Below are positions 25,966-34,892 of a stretch of DNA of 64,000 bases, piece by piece. The DNA comes from Cohnella faecalis (GTDB taxonomy: Bacteria; Bacillota; Bacilli; Paenibacillales; Paenibacillaceae). The translations under genes were made by a program, and so were the position numbers. The stretch lies in contig NZ_QXJM01000040.1 in the NCBI RefSeq assembly GCF_003570905.1, forward strand, positions 682,001 through 746,000, given 5' to 3'. Under the pieces are notes generated by a model. The model searched no databases. It saw nothing but the letters and a program-made list of their open reading frames with translations, and was not told the origin of the DNA. How positions within the stretch are numbered: position 1 is the stretch's first letter; the number at the start of each line of letters is the position of its first letter.

Positions 25966-27353
25966 GTTTGTGTAGTAGGTTTTTCCATCGGGATGATGGA
26001 CATGATTTTAGGTTTTAGAGTTGGCGGAGAGCGCAGCTCAAGCGAAGGCGCGGGAGATTGGTTTTTGTGGCGCTACTCCTCGGATGTTATCTTGTCCGAA
26101 TATCGTGCCTCAAACATCTCGGTTAACTTCTTCTTCACTTCAGGATCTGCAAACCCACGTATGGCGCGACTTTCGTTACGTTCGTTGTAGTCGATTGCCT
26201 GCAAGTAAACGATCTTCTCTGCCGCATCCATGTTCGTTAAACTATTCATCGGCTTGAGTCTCTTGCGGATTTCCTTATTCATCCGCTCGATTGGGTTGGA
26301 AGTGTAAATGGCTTCCTTGATGAGGCTGGGAAATTTGTAAAAGGTCAGCAACGTAGGCAGTTGCTCCTTCCAAAGTTCCATCTCTTTTGGATACAATTTG
26401 CCCCACTTTGCGTAAACCGTGTCGAAGGCTGCTAATGCAAGATCTTTGTCCTCAGCCGTGTAAACCGTTTTGATATCCTCGATAACTTCCGTTCGATGTT
26501 GCACCCGGATTTTTGGGAAAGTAGCACGGACTTTGTGCACCACACAGTGCTGCACGTCGGCTTTCGGGTAAGTCTCGCGGAAGGCTGCTTCAAGCCCTGT
26601 CAGGCCGTCAAACACGCCGAGCAGCACGTCTGTCGCCCCGCGTATATAAAGATCTTTGAGTACTTCCCGCCAGCCATTTGAACTCTCTTGGCCGCCAATG
26701 TAGAAGCCAAGGATTTGCCGGTGACCATCTTCGTCGATCCCCATCGCAAAGTAAACGACTTCGCCACTTACGGTGCCGCGTTTGAGTTTGACGTAAAGAC
26801 CGTCGAGATAAATAACCGAGTAACGTTTCTTTAGCGGGCGCTGCAGCCAGATTTGAATGTCCTCCAACACTGTCGCTGTAATATTACTGACGGTCGTAGG
26901 CGAATATTGGCTACCAAACATGCTTTCAATGAAACGGGCGACGTCTCGTGTGCCCATACCGCTTTTGTACATCTGAATAACAGCTTCCTCTAGCCAACCA
27001 TCTCGGCGCTGATACGGCTCGAATACGCTGGTTTGGAATTGGCCATTACGGTCACGTGGTACCTGGAGATCTTCAATGTGACCATACTTCGTGTGGAGGG
27101 TGCGCGTGTAATAACCGTTCCGGCTATTACGCTGATGTTCTTCCTGCTCCTCCAACATGTGTTTGATTTCAGCTCGCATGATCGTCTCAATGTTCTGTTT
27201 CACAAACTGTGTGACAAGATTTTCAAATAGATCGTTAAGCATGTTTTCGGGTATAGTAGTCATCGAGTAGGGCTCCTTCTTGGTGGCGTCGTAACCCCGA
27301 GAATACCCTACTTTTTTTTGTTTTGGTAAGACTCCAAAACATGGTACACAAAC
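25966..27353. mobile_element. IS256-family insertion sequence
   Basis: About 1.39 kb bounded by imperfect inverted ends: GTTTGTGTAGTAGGTTTT at 25966 and, on the other strand from 27353, GTTTGTGTACCATGTTTT. It contains one intact transposase gene on the minus strand. No convincing target-site duplication is seen, which may mean the outer ends are slightly different from those given or that flanking DNA was rearranged. Confidence 0.75.
26073..27263 (-). CDS. IS256-family transposase
   Basis: 396 residues, full length for the family. The DDE residues can be placed: D in IYLDGLYVKLKR, D in LLGVFDGLTGLEAA, and E in TSNPIERMNKEIR, with the conserved HCVVHKVR between. The N-terminus contains the helical DNA-binding part (NRNGYYTRTL-type stretch, here SRNGYYTRTLHTKYG). 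No stop or frameshift is present, so the element may still be active. Confidence 0.95.
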   Translation of the reverse strand: MTTIPENMLNDLFENLVTQFVKQNIETIMRAEIKHMLEEQEEHQRNSRNGYYTRTLHTKYGHIEDLQVPRDRNGQFQTSVFEPYQRRDGWLEEAVIQMYKSGMGTRDVARFIESMFGSQYSPTTVSNITATVLEDIQIWLQRPLKKRYSVIYLDGLYVKLKRGTVSGEVVYFAMGIDEDGHRQILGFYIGGQESSNGWREVLKDLYIRGATDVLLGVFDGLTGLEAAFRETYPKADVQHCVVHKVRATFPKIRVQHRTEVIEDIKTVYTAEDKDLALAAFDTVYAKWGKLYPKEMELWKEQLPTLLTFYKFPSLIKEAIYTSNPIERMNKEIRKRLKPMNSLTNMDAAEKIVYLQAIDYNERNESRAIRGFADPEVKKKLTEMFEARYSDKITSEE

Positions 27354-27546
27354 AATTTTACGTCATCTATGAGGCCGAAATCTCACATGTGGATTGGTCA
27401 CTTTTGGACTTACGCCGGCATGCAACAGAAGGTCCTCATCCCGTTTTCGATAGACATGATTCATTTTATAACCGATGAACGGCGAGAATAGGTCGGATGG
27501 CATTCGCATGCCCACATTTTAGAAATATTTTCGAATTGTTTTCGAG

Positions 27547-27571
27547 GGAGTTTAGACTCCTCCTTTAGACT
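27547..27571 (+). promoter_or_regulatory. Direct and inverted repeats before the sensor operon
   Basis: TTTAGACT occurs at 27551-27558 and 27564-27571, 13 bases apart, and GGAGT/ACTCC (27547-27560) forms a small dyad over the first. Direct repeats of this kind are usual binding sites of OmpR-type response regulators such as the one encoded at 31553, so autoregulation is possible. Confidence 0.35.
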
Positions 27572-27620
27572 AAGGTTGTAAGCAAGAGAAACCATACAAT
27601 CTTAAAGGAGCGAGTAAGAT

Positions 27621-28592
27621 ATGAAGAAGAGAAACCAATGGTTGATGATCGGTGGGGCTGCTGCTGCGGTGACGTTATTTACGGCGACGGCGTTCGCGTA
27701 CACCCCGAATACGGAAGGGTACAACGCGTTCAAAGAGGCGCTGAAGGCGAACCAATTGTCGGGCAAAGCTTTCGAGAGCGCGACGATGAACGGGAACTTC
27801 ACCGTGACAGTAGATGGCAAGTCAGTGCTCGCCGCGAACGGCAAGACGAAGGTGGCGGACGCGGAAGACGGACACATAGTGAGCAGCGACTTCGACTTCA
27901 CCCTCATGGGCATCGCGCGCAGCGGCAGTCTGTACAGCAACGGCGATGAAAGCATCTATATGGTCGACCGTACGCACAATAAGCACTATCAGGTGATTAA
28001 CACTGACGAGGAGAACGCCGGCAAGCACCGCGTGCGGCCTTATGAGGACGACTCCTATGACCGCTCGATGAGCAAAGCGGAAGAAGTGCTCCTCGACTTC
28101 ATAGTCGGCGACCTCAAGGATAACTTTAGCGTGGCGAACCATGCGGACGGCTCGAAGACGATCACGGCAGACATTGACGAGAAGGACATTCCGCTTCCGA
28201 TTCGACTACTGATGGACGCGGCAGAGTCTAATGACAGGATTGAGCGCAAGCATACGGAGGAAGTGCCGGCCGAATGGGAGCGGGTCAAGCAGCTGCCTTT
28301 CTTCCAAGGACTTAAGGACATCAACTTCGAAGAGCAAATGCCGGAGCTGACGAAAGACTTCGCGATTGAGCACGTGGTGCTTCAGTTCACGGTGAATGCG
28401 GACAACGAGCTTCAGAGCGTGCAAGGCGAGCTTGAAGTAAGCGGCAAGGACGAAGCGGGTGTCGCCCACACGGTGGAGATCGAAGGCGCAGGAGACGTCA
28501 GCGGCATTAACGCTACGATGCCGGACGTGTACGACCCTGCCGGCAAGAGCATCGAAATCATCGACGCGGCAACGTTCGAAGATCGCGGCTAA
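27621..28592 (+). CDS. Secreted protein of unknown function, first gene of sensor-transporter operon
   Basis: 323 residues with a clear signal peptide (MKKRNQWLMIGGAAAAVTLF, cleavage after FAYA-like alanine near residue 26). The mature part is acidic and predicted to be mostly beta-strand with charged helices (VTVDGKSVLAANGKTKV, DIDEKDIPLPIRLLMDAAES). No family is recognised with confidence. It has AAAGGAGCGAG upstream and is followed after 27 bases by an ABC ATPase, then permease, kinase and regulator. It may be a surface partner or substrate of that transporter. Confidence 0.72.
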   Translation: MKKRNQWLMIGGAAAAVTLFTATAFAYTPNTEGYNAFKEALKANQLSGKAFESATMNGNFTVTVDGKSVLAANGKTKVADAEDGHIVSSDFDFTLMGIARSGSLYSNGDESIYMVDRTHNKHYQVINTDEENAGKHRVRPYEDDSYDRSMSKAEEVLLDFIVGDLKDNFSVANHADGSKTITADIDEKDIPLPIRLLMDAAESNDRIERKHTEEVPAEWERVKQLPFFQGLKDINFEEQMPELTKDFAIEHVVLQFTVNADNELQSVQGELEVSGKDEAGVAHTVEIEGAGDVSGINATMPDVYDPAGKSIEIIDAATFEDRG

Positions 28593-28619
28593 CATCACGA
28601 TAACGGGAGGACCTGTCAT

Positions 28620-29342
28620 ATGTTCGAAGTGGACAATTTATCGAAGGTCTACCCCGGAGGCCGCGGTTTCCAGGGGCTCAATCTCACCGTACTTCCCGGT
28701 GAGGTTGTCGCATTATTGGGGCCGAACGGTGCCGGGAAGACGACAGCACTGCAAGCGATGGCCGGGTGGCTCGAAAGCGACCGCGGGAATGCGCGCTTGG
28801 ATGGCGCTTCCGTCGCCGACCAGCCCGAGCAGACGAGGCCGCACATGGGCTTGATGATTGGCGAGCCGACGCCGTACTCCTATCTCACGGGTTACGAGTA
28901 TTTGAGACTCTATCACAAGCTGTACCCAGGCATCGACGAAGCGCGTATTCGGCAGACGATAGAGCTTGTGGGAATGTCGAAGCACCACGGGCTCAAGATC
29001 AAGAAGTACTCCACCGGCATGAAACAGCGGATTGAGCTCGCTAGCGCGCTGCTTCACCGGCCGAAGCTGCTGCTGCTCGACGAACCGTTCTCGGGCATGG
29101 ACATTGAGGGTCGGCGGGAGATGGCCACGATATTGCACAGTCTCGTAGCTGAGACGGGGATGAGCATCATCGTCTCGTCCCATCAGGTGCACGACATAGA
29201 GGATTGGATCACGCATGCATGCATCATCTTCGAAGGGCGGCATATCGGTACCGCGAGCGTCGCACAGATTCGCGAATCTTTCCCAAGCGTAGAAGAATAC
29301 TATTTGCACGGAATTTCGCAAGAAAGGAGCGGGGCCGCATGA
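28620..29342 (+). CDS. ABC transporter ATPase (BcrA-like exporter type)
   Basis: 240 residues. Walker A LGPNGAGKTTALQ, Q-loop-like GLMIGEPTPYSYLTG, signature YSTGMKQRIELASALLHRP, Walker B LLLLDEPFSGMD and switch SSHQVHD. The YSTGMKQR signature and EPFSGMD box are typical of the group that includes bacitracin and lantibiotic exporters and other drug or lipid transporters. The stop overlaps the permease start (ATGA at 29339-29342), so the two form one transporter. Confidence 0.9.
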   Translation: MFEVDNLSKVYPGGRGFQGLNLTVLPGEVVALLGPNGAGKTTALQAMAGWLESDRGNARLDGASVADQPEQTRPHMGLMIGEPTPYSYLTGYEYLRLYHKLYPGIDEARIRQTIELVGMSKHHGLKIKKYSTGMKQRIELASALLHRPKLLLLDEPFSGMDIEGRREMATILHSLVAETGMSIIVSSHQVHDIEDWITHACIIFEGRHIGTASVAQIRESFPSVEEYYLHGISQERSGAA

Positions 29343-30064
29343 TCGCGCAATTGAGCTATCTCACGGGGGAAGAGCTGCGTAAGCTGCTCCGTGGAGGGAA
29401 GTTAAAGGTGCTGCTGCTGCTCGCCTTTCTGATCGGCGTCTTCCTCGTCTTCATCGGCGACCGTATCGGGCTGGACGACAACCTCCCGTCAACCGCGCTG
29501 GAACTGTTGCTTGCGATCGTGTTCCCCTTATTCATGGCGTCGTTAGGGAGCGACCTTATGGTCGGCGAATTTAAGGACCGTACGATCAAGCATGCGCTGA
29601 AGCTGCCGGTCAGCCGAGAGTCCCTTTTCATGGGGAAAATGCTCGCGGGTTGGACCGCCGGTGCGTTGATCGTACTAAGCGTGTTCGTGCCAACGTTGAT
29701 CGGAAGCCTGGTGCTCCAGGGTGTGCCTGCACTCTCCGAGTTGGGCGCGAATTTGGCTGAACTCGGCGCTGCGATTCTTTTCTGCGGATTATTAGTGGTG
29801 CTGGCTAACTGCGTGGCTTTATGGACGGGAAGCGGCGGAGTGGGGCTGACGGTAAGCGTTGTGCTGTGGATGGCGATGGGCGTCGTCGGCTTGCTTGAAC
29901 CGCAGTCGAGCCGTTTCCTCGTCACCGAATTCACGGACTGGGTGCGGCCGCTTCTGTACGCAGGCGATGCCGGCGCATCGATTTCGACATTGCTATTTAT
30001 AATTGCCTACTATATCATTGGCACTATATTGGGCTTGTTATCCTTTCAAAGAAAAGAGATCTAA
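29339..30064 (+). CDS. ABC-2 type permease
   Basis: 241 residues from the ATG at 29339, chosen because it overlaps the ATPase stop and is preceded by AAGGAGCGGGG. Six hydrophobic segments are visible (LLLLAFLIGVFLVFIG, LLLAIVFPLFMASLG, GALIVLSVFVPTLIGSLVL, ILFCGLLVVLANCVALW, VVLWMAMGVVGLL, STLLFIIAYYIIGTILGLL), with FKDRTIKHALKLPVSRESLF in the first cytoplasmic loop as in ABC-2 permeases. It partners the ATPase upstream. Confidence 0.85.
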   Translation: MIAQLSYLTGEELRKLLRGGKLKVLLLLAFLIGVFLVFIGDRIGLDDNLPSTALELLLAIVFPLFMASLGSDLMVGEFKDRTIKHALKLPVSRESLFMGKMLAGWTAGALIVLSVFVPTLIGSLVLQGVPALSELGANLAELGAAILFCGLLVVLANCVALWTGSGGVGLTVSVVLWMAMGVVGLLEPQSSRFLVTEFTDWVRPLLYAGDAGASISTLLFIIAYYIIGTILGLLSFQRKEI

Positions 30065-30067
30065 TAG

Positions 30068-31534
30068 GTGTCTATTCGACTGAAGCTCATTTTAACGTAT
30101 ATTGTCGGCATTTTGCTGACCGCAGCGATCGTCATGGTGACGGGGATCGGACTCGTCACGGGGGTCGTCTCGTATTTCGCGAAAGGCATCGTGAAGGATC
30201 AAACCCCGCGCGAGGCGTTCCAACGGGGCATCGATCTGATCGTGGACTTGCGCTATGCGGAGCGGTATAAGTCGGAGGAGCTGACCTCCCCCGCATTCGC
30301 GAGCCTGTTAGGGGATCAGCTGCAGCCGTTCGGAGGCTTCCTTGTCGTCCAGGAAGGAGAGCGATGGGAAAGCTACGGCGCGCTCAAGAAAAAGGATACG
30401 TTCCTTGAGCAGTTGCGGAAAGACGTTTCGAAGCCGGGAAAGCATGCGGACGGCGCGTTCACGGTGAGTTCGTGGGAAGGACGCGATTTGTTCGCGCTGC
30501 GGTACGATTTTCCGGCGATCGACGATCCCTTAACGTATTACCTCGTCATTGACGTGACGGAGGTGTGGACGAAGGGCGACCGTTTCCCATTATTTGTGCT
30601 TCTTGGCATTGCGATCTTATTTGGGATCATTCTTGTCCCGCTGATCTGGATTACGACGAAGGATATCGTCAGGCCGCTGCGGCAGCTTGAACAAGGTTCC
30701 CGCCGTATCGCGGAGGGGGACCTGAACTTCAGCCTGCAATCGAAGGTGCGCAACGAAGTAGGCAGCGTGATTCGCTCGTACGAGAAAATGCGCAGCGAGC
30801 TCCAGCAATCCATAGGCGCGCAACTGGCGCTGGAGGAGAACCGCAAAGAGCTGATCTCGAACATTTCGCATGATCTGAAGACGCCGCTCACCTCGATTAA
30901 GGGATATGTGGAGGGGATTCGGGAAGGTATCGCGAACGATCCGGAGAAGCTGAGGAAGTATATCGACGTTATTTATACGAAGACGCTCGACATGGACCGG
31001 ATGATCGACGACCTGTTCCTGCTGTCGAAGCTGGATCTCGAGCAAGAGAAGTTCCACTTCGATGCGGTGTCGCTGGAGGAGTTCTACCAGCAGACCATGA
31101 GCGAGCTGTACATCGAATATGAGAGAGCGGGCATACGGCTGACGGGCGAATACGAGGCCGGATCGGACGCTGTCGCGACGATGGATGCTCAGAAGATCAA
31201 GCGGGCCATACTGAACATCGTCGGCAACTCGGTGAAGTTTATGGATAAGAAGGAACCGCATATCCATGTGTGTTTCGGCCGGCAATCGGAGGCGTGGGTG
31301 ATCGCGGTGAGAGATAACGGTCCCGGCATGGAGCAGAGCGAGCTAGTGCGGATTTTCGACCGGTTCTATCGGGCGGACGCCAATCGGAATCAGAATGTGG
31401 CAGGCTCCGGGTTAGGTTTGGCCATCGTGAAGCAAATCGTCGCGTTTCATGGCGGGACGATTACCGCAAGAAGCGAGCTTGGGCAATCTATGACGGTGAT
31501 GTTTACGATACCGATGAATCGGTCTCGAGCGTGA
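30068..31534 (+). CDS. Sensor histidine kinase
   Basis: 488 residues from a GTG three bases after the permease stop. Two membrane helices (about 8-34 and 177-200) enclose an extracytoplasmic sensor domain of about 140 residues. A HAMP linker follows (IVRPLRQLEQGSRRIAEGDL). The H-box is NISHDLKTPLTSIKGYVEGI, with the N, G1 and G2 boxes NIVGNSVKFMD, VRDNGPGM and GSGLGLAIVK. It phosphorylates the response regulator at 31553 and probably reports stress sensed with the adjacent transporter. Confidence 0.93.
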   Translation: MSIRLKLILTYIVGILLTAAIVMVTGIGLVTGVVSYFAKGIVKDQTPREAFQRGIDLIVDLRYAERYKSEELTSPAFASLLGDQLQPFGGFLVVQEGERWESYGALKKKDTFLEQLRKDVSKPGKHADGAFTVSSWEGRDLFALRYDFPAIDDPLTYYLVIDVTEVWTKGDRFPLFVLLGIAILFGIILVPLIWITTKDIVRPLRQLEQGSRRIAEGDLNFSLQSKVRNEVGSVIRSYEKMRSELQQSIGAQLALEENRKELISNISHDLKTPLTSIKGYVEGIREGIANDPEKLRKYIDVIYTKTLDMDRMIDDLFLLSKLDLEQEKFHFDAVSLEEFYQQTMSELYIEYERAGIRLTGEYEAGSDAVATMDAQKIKRAILNIVGNSVKFMDKKEPHIHVCFGRQSEAWVIAVRDNGPGMEQSELVRIFDRFYRADANRNQNVAGSGLGLAIVKQIVAFHGGTITARSELGQSMTVMFTIPMNRSRA

Positions 31535-31552
31535 CGGGAGAGAGTAAGAAAG

Positions 31553-32269
31553 ATGACGAAGCGGAAAGTGTTAATCGTCGAGGACGACCAAGCGATCGCC
31601 GAGCTGGAACGGGACTACCTTGAGGTACACGGCTATGAGGTGACCCTTAGGGCAGACGGCCGACAAGCGATGGAAGAAGCGTTGGAGCAAGCGTACGATC
31701 TTATTATTCTAGACGTCATGCTGCCGGGCATGGATGGCTTTGACATTTTGCGGCGGATTCGCGAGACGAAGTTCATTCCGGTACTGATGGTGTCCGCCCG
31801 CAAGGAAGATATCGACAAGATCCGGGGACTCGGCTTAGGCGCGGACGATTACGTAACGAAGCCGTTCAGCCCGTCGGAACTCGTGGCGAGGGTGAAGGCA
31901 CATCTTGAACGATATGACCGGTTGACCGGGGCCGCGGCAGGCGCCGGTACTTTATCTGTCCGGAAGATACGCGAGCTGAACATTCGCGGACTTGCGATTC
32001 AGGTCGATGCCAGACGGGTGACGCTGAACGGGCAAGAAATCACGATGACCGCCAAAGAGTTCGACTTACTGCTCTTCCTCGCGGAAAACCCGGATCGGGT
32101 CTATTCCAAGGAGGAACTGCTGGATAAGGTGTGGGGTATCGATAACTTCGGGGATTCCGCCACGGTCACGGTCCACGTCGGGAAGATCCGCGACAAGATT
32201 CAGAAGGACCCCGCAAAACATCAGTTTATCGAGACGGTGTGGGGCGCGGGGTATCGATTTAAAGTGTGA
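31553..32269 (+). CDS. OmpR-family response regulator
   Basis: 238 residues. Receiver domain: acidic pair VEDDQ, phospho-acceptor Asp in LIILDVMLPGMDG (about residue 54), Thr/Ser in VSARKE and Lys in VTKPFSP. The C-terminal winged helix is typical (EITMTAKEFDLLLFLAENPD, VTVHVGKIRDKI, ETVWGAGYRF). It follows the histidine kinase after 18 bases. The repeats TTTAGACT upstream of the operon are a plausible target. Confidence 0.94.
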   Translation: MTKRKVLIVEDDQAIAELERDYLEVHGYEVTLRADGRQAMEEALEQAYDLIILDVMLPGMDGFDILRRIRETKFIPVLMVSARKEDIDKIRGLGLGADDYVTKPFSPSELVARVKAHLERYDRLTGAAAGAGTLSVRKIRELNIRGLAIQVDARRVTLNGQEITMTAKEFDLLLFLAENPDRVYSKEELLDKVWGIDNFGDSATVTVHVGKIRDKIQKDPAKHQFIETVWGAGYRFKV

Positions 32270-32306
32270 ATGCGTCCCCAACCTTCAACATACTTCTATA
32301 ACAAAA

Positions 32307-32377
32307 AGGCACCCGATCGGGTGCCTTTCGATTTCGCTCCATAGATAATACGGTGAACCTTATCACAAGTAACGGCA
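32307..32377 (+). repeat. Terminator-associated hairpin repeat, copy C
   Basis: The stem AGGCACCC/GGGTGCCT (32307-32326) ends the two-component operon. The second fold holds GATAATACGGTGAACC and TTATCACAAGTA; the right arm is slightly decayed (CGGCAAG). Confidence 0.82.
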
Positions 32378-32475
32378 AGTTTTTATTGTTCAACTCGAAT
32401 CAAGTATGCAAAAATCGCCGATGATACGATCAAAAGGAAAGGAGGGAGGACTTCTATGTACGAATGGATTAGATC

Positions 32476-32841
32476 GGTTGTAAACAGTGTTACTCTAACA
32501 ACGGTAAACTTATATACAAACATTTCATTCACGCTCGAAGAGGCACAACATTACGCTGTTATTGGAACAAGTGGCAGTGGAAAAAGTATCAATTAGCTTT
32601 AGATATTTTTGATGCAATGGGCGGGGGAAATTTTGAAAGCAACATTAATAAGAAACTAAATCTAGCAAACCTCATGAAGCTAAAAGAGGTTAGGGTATTC
32701 GATCTGAGTGGTGGGGAATTCAAACTCATTCAAGTGATGAAGGAAATGCTTAATAGCCCAGACTTGATGATTATGGACGAACCAGATGTGTTTTGTTGTT
32801 ACGCACAACCGATATTTATTGAATCATTGCTTTAACAAAAT
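32476..32841 (+). pseudogene. Decayed copy of the ABC-F gene found at 46619
   Basis: The sequence matches the region from about 46512 to 47295 (promoter through the middle of the first ABC domain) but has lost three internal blocks. One loss joins the two copies of GAAAAGTA that flank positions 46735 and 46967 in the intact gene. What remains includes Walker A remains (GTSGSGKS), NINKKLNLANLMKLK and the signature LSGGEFKLIQVMKEML. An ORF of 72 codons (32617-32835) is only a leftover. Confidence 0.85.
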
Positions 32842-32970
32842 TTAGATTACAACCCTAGCGGGAAGGGTAAAAGATAAAGCAAAGATGCCTTTAAGCCACA
32901 TCCAATGGTTTAAAGGGAGGCGAGGGTGGTATAATCACGCTAGAGTGTTGGAACCAGAAGGGTGATAGCC

Positions 32971-34545
32971 ATGAGCGTAATACGGTTGGAGAACGTCACG
33001 AAGAAGTATGAAGAGTCCATGATTTTTCGCGACATTTATTTTCGAGTTATGCAAGGGGAACGTATCGGCCTAATTGGACGGAACGGCGCCGGCAAGTCGA
33101 CGGTATTTAAGCTCATCATGGGCAAGGAAGAGCCGACGTCCGGCAGAGTAGAAATAGATCCTCAGGTGCGAATCGGGTATTTCTCGCAATTCTCGGAACT
33201 CAGCGGAGGCTTGTCCGTTCAACAAGAACTAGAAGCATGCTTCAAGCAGGTTGCCCTTATTGAGCGAGAGCTGCAAGAGGTCGGAGATAAGCTGGGTGTG
33301 GTTGCCGACGACAGCGAGATGGATGCGCTACTAGCAAGGCAAGCGGAGTTATTCGAACAGATGGATCATCTCGATGGCTGGAACGTGTCCGTCGAGATTA
33401 ATACGGTGCTTACGAAGCTAGGGTTTAACGACAGATCCCGCAACCAGCCGATCGATGAGTTGTCCGGAGGATGGCGTAACCGCGCGGCGCTCGCAAAAAT
33501 GCTAATTGAGCTGCCCGATGTCGTTCTGCTCGACGAGCCGACGAATTACTTGGATATGGAAGGGATCGCATGGCTGGAGCAGTGGCTGTACCGATTCAAG
33601 GGTGCCATGATTCTGGTGTCGCATGACCGGCAATTTATCGACAAGGTCGTCACACGCACGATCGAGATTGAGAACTATCATTTTCAGGAATACGAAGGCA
33701 ACTACACAGATTACGTCCGCAAGAAGAAGATGCGCAAGAAGGAACTGGACCGCCAGTTCGAGTGGGAGGAAGAGTTGCTGCTCATGGAATCCGAGGCGAT
33801 CGACGATCGTGCGAACCGGAATTCCGGTTCCAAGGACCGTCTCTCGCGTAAGCTGGCGGATAACAAGAAGCGGATAGAGCCGCATCCCGTTAACGTGCTA
33901 ATTACCGACATCTACGAGAGGTTGCGCTTCCCGGACAAGCTATGCGAAGTGAAGAAGATCGGGCAGACATACGAAGGTAGGCAGATCTTCGAGAACGTTA
34001 GCTTCGATATTCAGAAGGAAGATCGCTTGGTCATCGCGGGACCGAACGGAAGTGGGAAGTCCACGCTCATTAAGGCGCTTACCGGGCAGGAGAAACCGGA
34101 TTCCGGAGAGGTTGTCTGGGAGAAAGGTGTTTACTACGCCTACTTCAACCGTACGTGGGAGGAGCTTGATCCTAAGGATACCGTCAGCCACGCGGTGAAT
34201 ACGTATGGATTGGGACTGGACGCTCCGCGCAAAAAGGTGAACAAATTCCTAGCTATGCTGCAATTCTCGGAGGCGGATCTGAGCAAGGCGATCGGCAATC
34301 TGTCCGGCGGGCAGAAAGCTCGGGTGGCGCTGGCTAAGTGTCTTCTCTCAGGTGCGGCCGTTATCATCTTGGACGAGCCGACCAACCATCTGGACCTCAC
34401 GAGCATACAGGTTATGGAGCAAGCTCTGATCCATTTTCCCGGCGCGGTTATTACGGTAAGCCACGATCGCTTCTTCATCGATAAGATCGGAACCAAGATG
34501 CTGACCTTCGATCTGGTAACGGGAGTGACCGAACAGAGCTTGTAA
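32971..34545 (+). CDS. ABC-F family ATPase
   Basis: 524 residues from the ATG at 32971 (AGAAGGG upstream). Two ABC domains without membrane parts: Walker A IGRNGAGKSTVFK and AGPNGSGKSTLIK; signatures LSGGWRNRAALAKML and LSGGQKARVALAKCL; Walker B VVLLDEPTNYLD and VIILDEPTNHLD; a charged linker between them (KKKMRKKELDRQFEWEEELL). ABC-F proteins act on the ribosome, some protecting against antibiotics, others aiding translation. Specificity cannot be judged from sequence alone. It stands next to the relic of another ABC-F gene. Confidence 0.9.
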   Translation: MSVIRLENVTKKYEESMIFRDIYFRVMQGERIGLIGRNGAGKSTVFKLIMGKEEPTSGRVEIDPQVRIGYFSQFSELSGGLSVQQELEACFKQVALIERELQEVGDKLGVVADDSEMDALLARQAELFEQMDHLDGWNVSVEINTVLTKLGFNDRSRNQPIDELSGGWRNRAALAKMLIELPDVVLLDEPTNYLDMEGIAWLEQWLYRFKGAMILVSHDRQFIDKVVTRTIEIENYHFQEYEGNYTDYVRKKKMRKKELDRQFEWEEELLLMESEAIDDRANRNSGSKDRLSRKLADNKKRIEPHPVNVLITDIYERLRFPDKLCEVKKIGQTYEGRQIFENVSFDIQKEDRLVIAGPNGSGKSTLIKALTGQEKPDSGEVVWEKGVYYAYFNRTWEELDPKDTVSHAVNTYGLGLDAPRKKVNKFLAMLQFSEADLSKAIGNLSGGQKARVALAKCLLSGAAVIILDEPTNHLDLTSIQVMEQALIHFPGAVITVSHDRFFIDKIGTKMLTFDLVTGVTEQSL

Positions 34546-34693
34546 GAGAGGATGGCTCTCTAAATACCTCTCAGCGTTGGCTAAAGCGGATTCGAGGGGC
34601 CGTCCTCCTAGCGTGACAACTTTATTTGCCGCAGAGTAGTAATAGGTTCATACATTGACAGTCATAAGAAAGAATAAATACATGTTATAAAGC

Positions 34694-34765
34694 AAGGGCA
34701 CCCAAACGGGTGCCCTTAAATTTCGCCTTACAGATGATATGCTGAACCGTATCACAAATAGTTAC
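34694..34765 (+). repeat. Hairpin repeat copy D, interrupted by the integrated element (attL)
   Basis: The terminator stem AAGGGCACCC/GGGTGCCCTT (34694-34717) and the left half TTTCGCCTTACAGATGATAT are normal for the repeat. After GCTGAACCGTATCA (34741-34754) the sequence changes to CAAATAGTTACAAC, which does not complete the hairpin. The missing right half is found at 45302-45329. Confidence 0.85.
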
Positions 34766-34802
34766 AACTTTTCAGAGACAATCGAAATAAGATTTGTAGT
34801 AT

Positions 34803-34827
34803 AAAGCGCCAGTTATTGGCGCTTTTT
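34803..34827 (+). terminator. Original integrase terminator left at attL
   Basis: AAAGCGCCA (34803-34811) and TGGCGCTTT (34817-34825) with a T run. It directly follows a TAA (34802-34804) that would end the integrase reading frame in the circular form of the element. In the integrated form it is stranded about 10.5 kb from the integrase gene. Confidence 0.8.
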
Positions 34828-34892
34828 GTGTTGTATCTTTAAGGTCGTATGCTATAATTTGGGTATTATTTCCTAGTGGGTGGTGCTTTTCC

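Noticed and set aside
26021..26257. Plus-strand frames inside the IS256 transposase gene
   Set aside because: They are mirror frames of a full-length transposase with all catalytic residues.
25954..27362. Target-site duplication of the IS256 element
   Set aside because: The 8 to 9 bases on each side of the inverted ends do not match.
27353..27385. Half copy of the hairpin repeat beside the IS256 element on the minus strand
   Set aside because: Only a short stretch (ATTTCGGCCTCATAGATGA) resembles the left half; the core and right half are absent, so chance similarity cannot be excluded.
28459..29321. Long frames opposite the ABC ATPase and secreted-protein genes
   Set aside because: They are shadows of high-G+C coding sequence and the plus-strand products have clear motifs.
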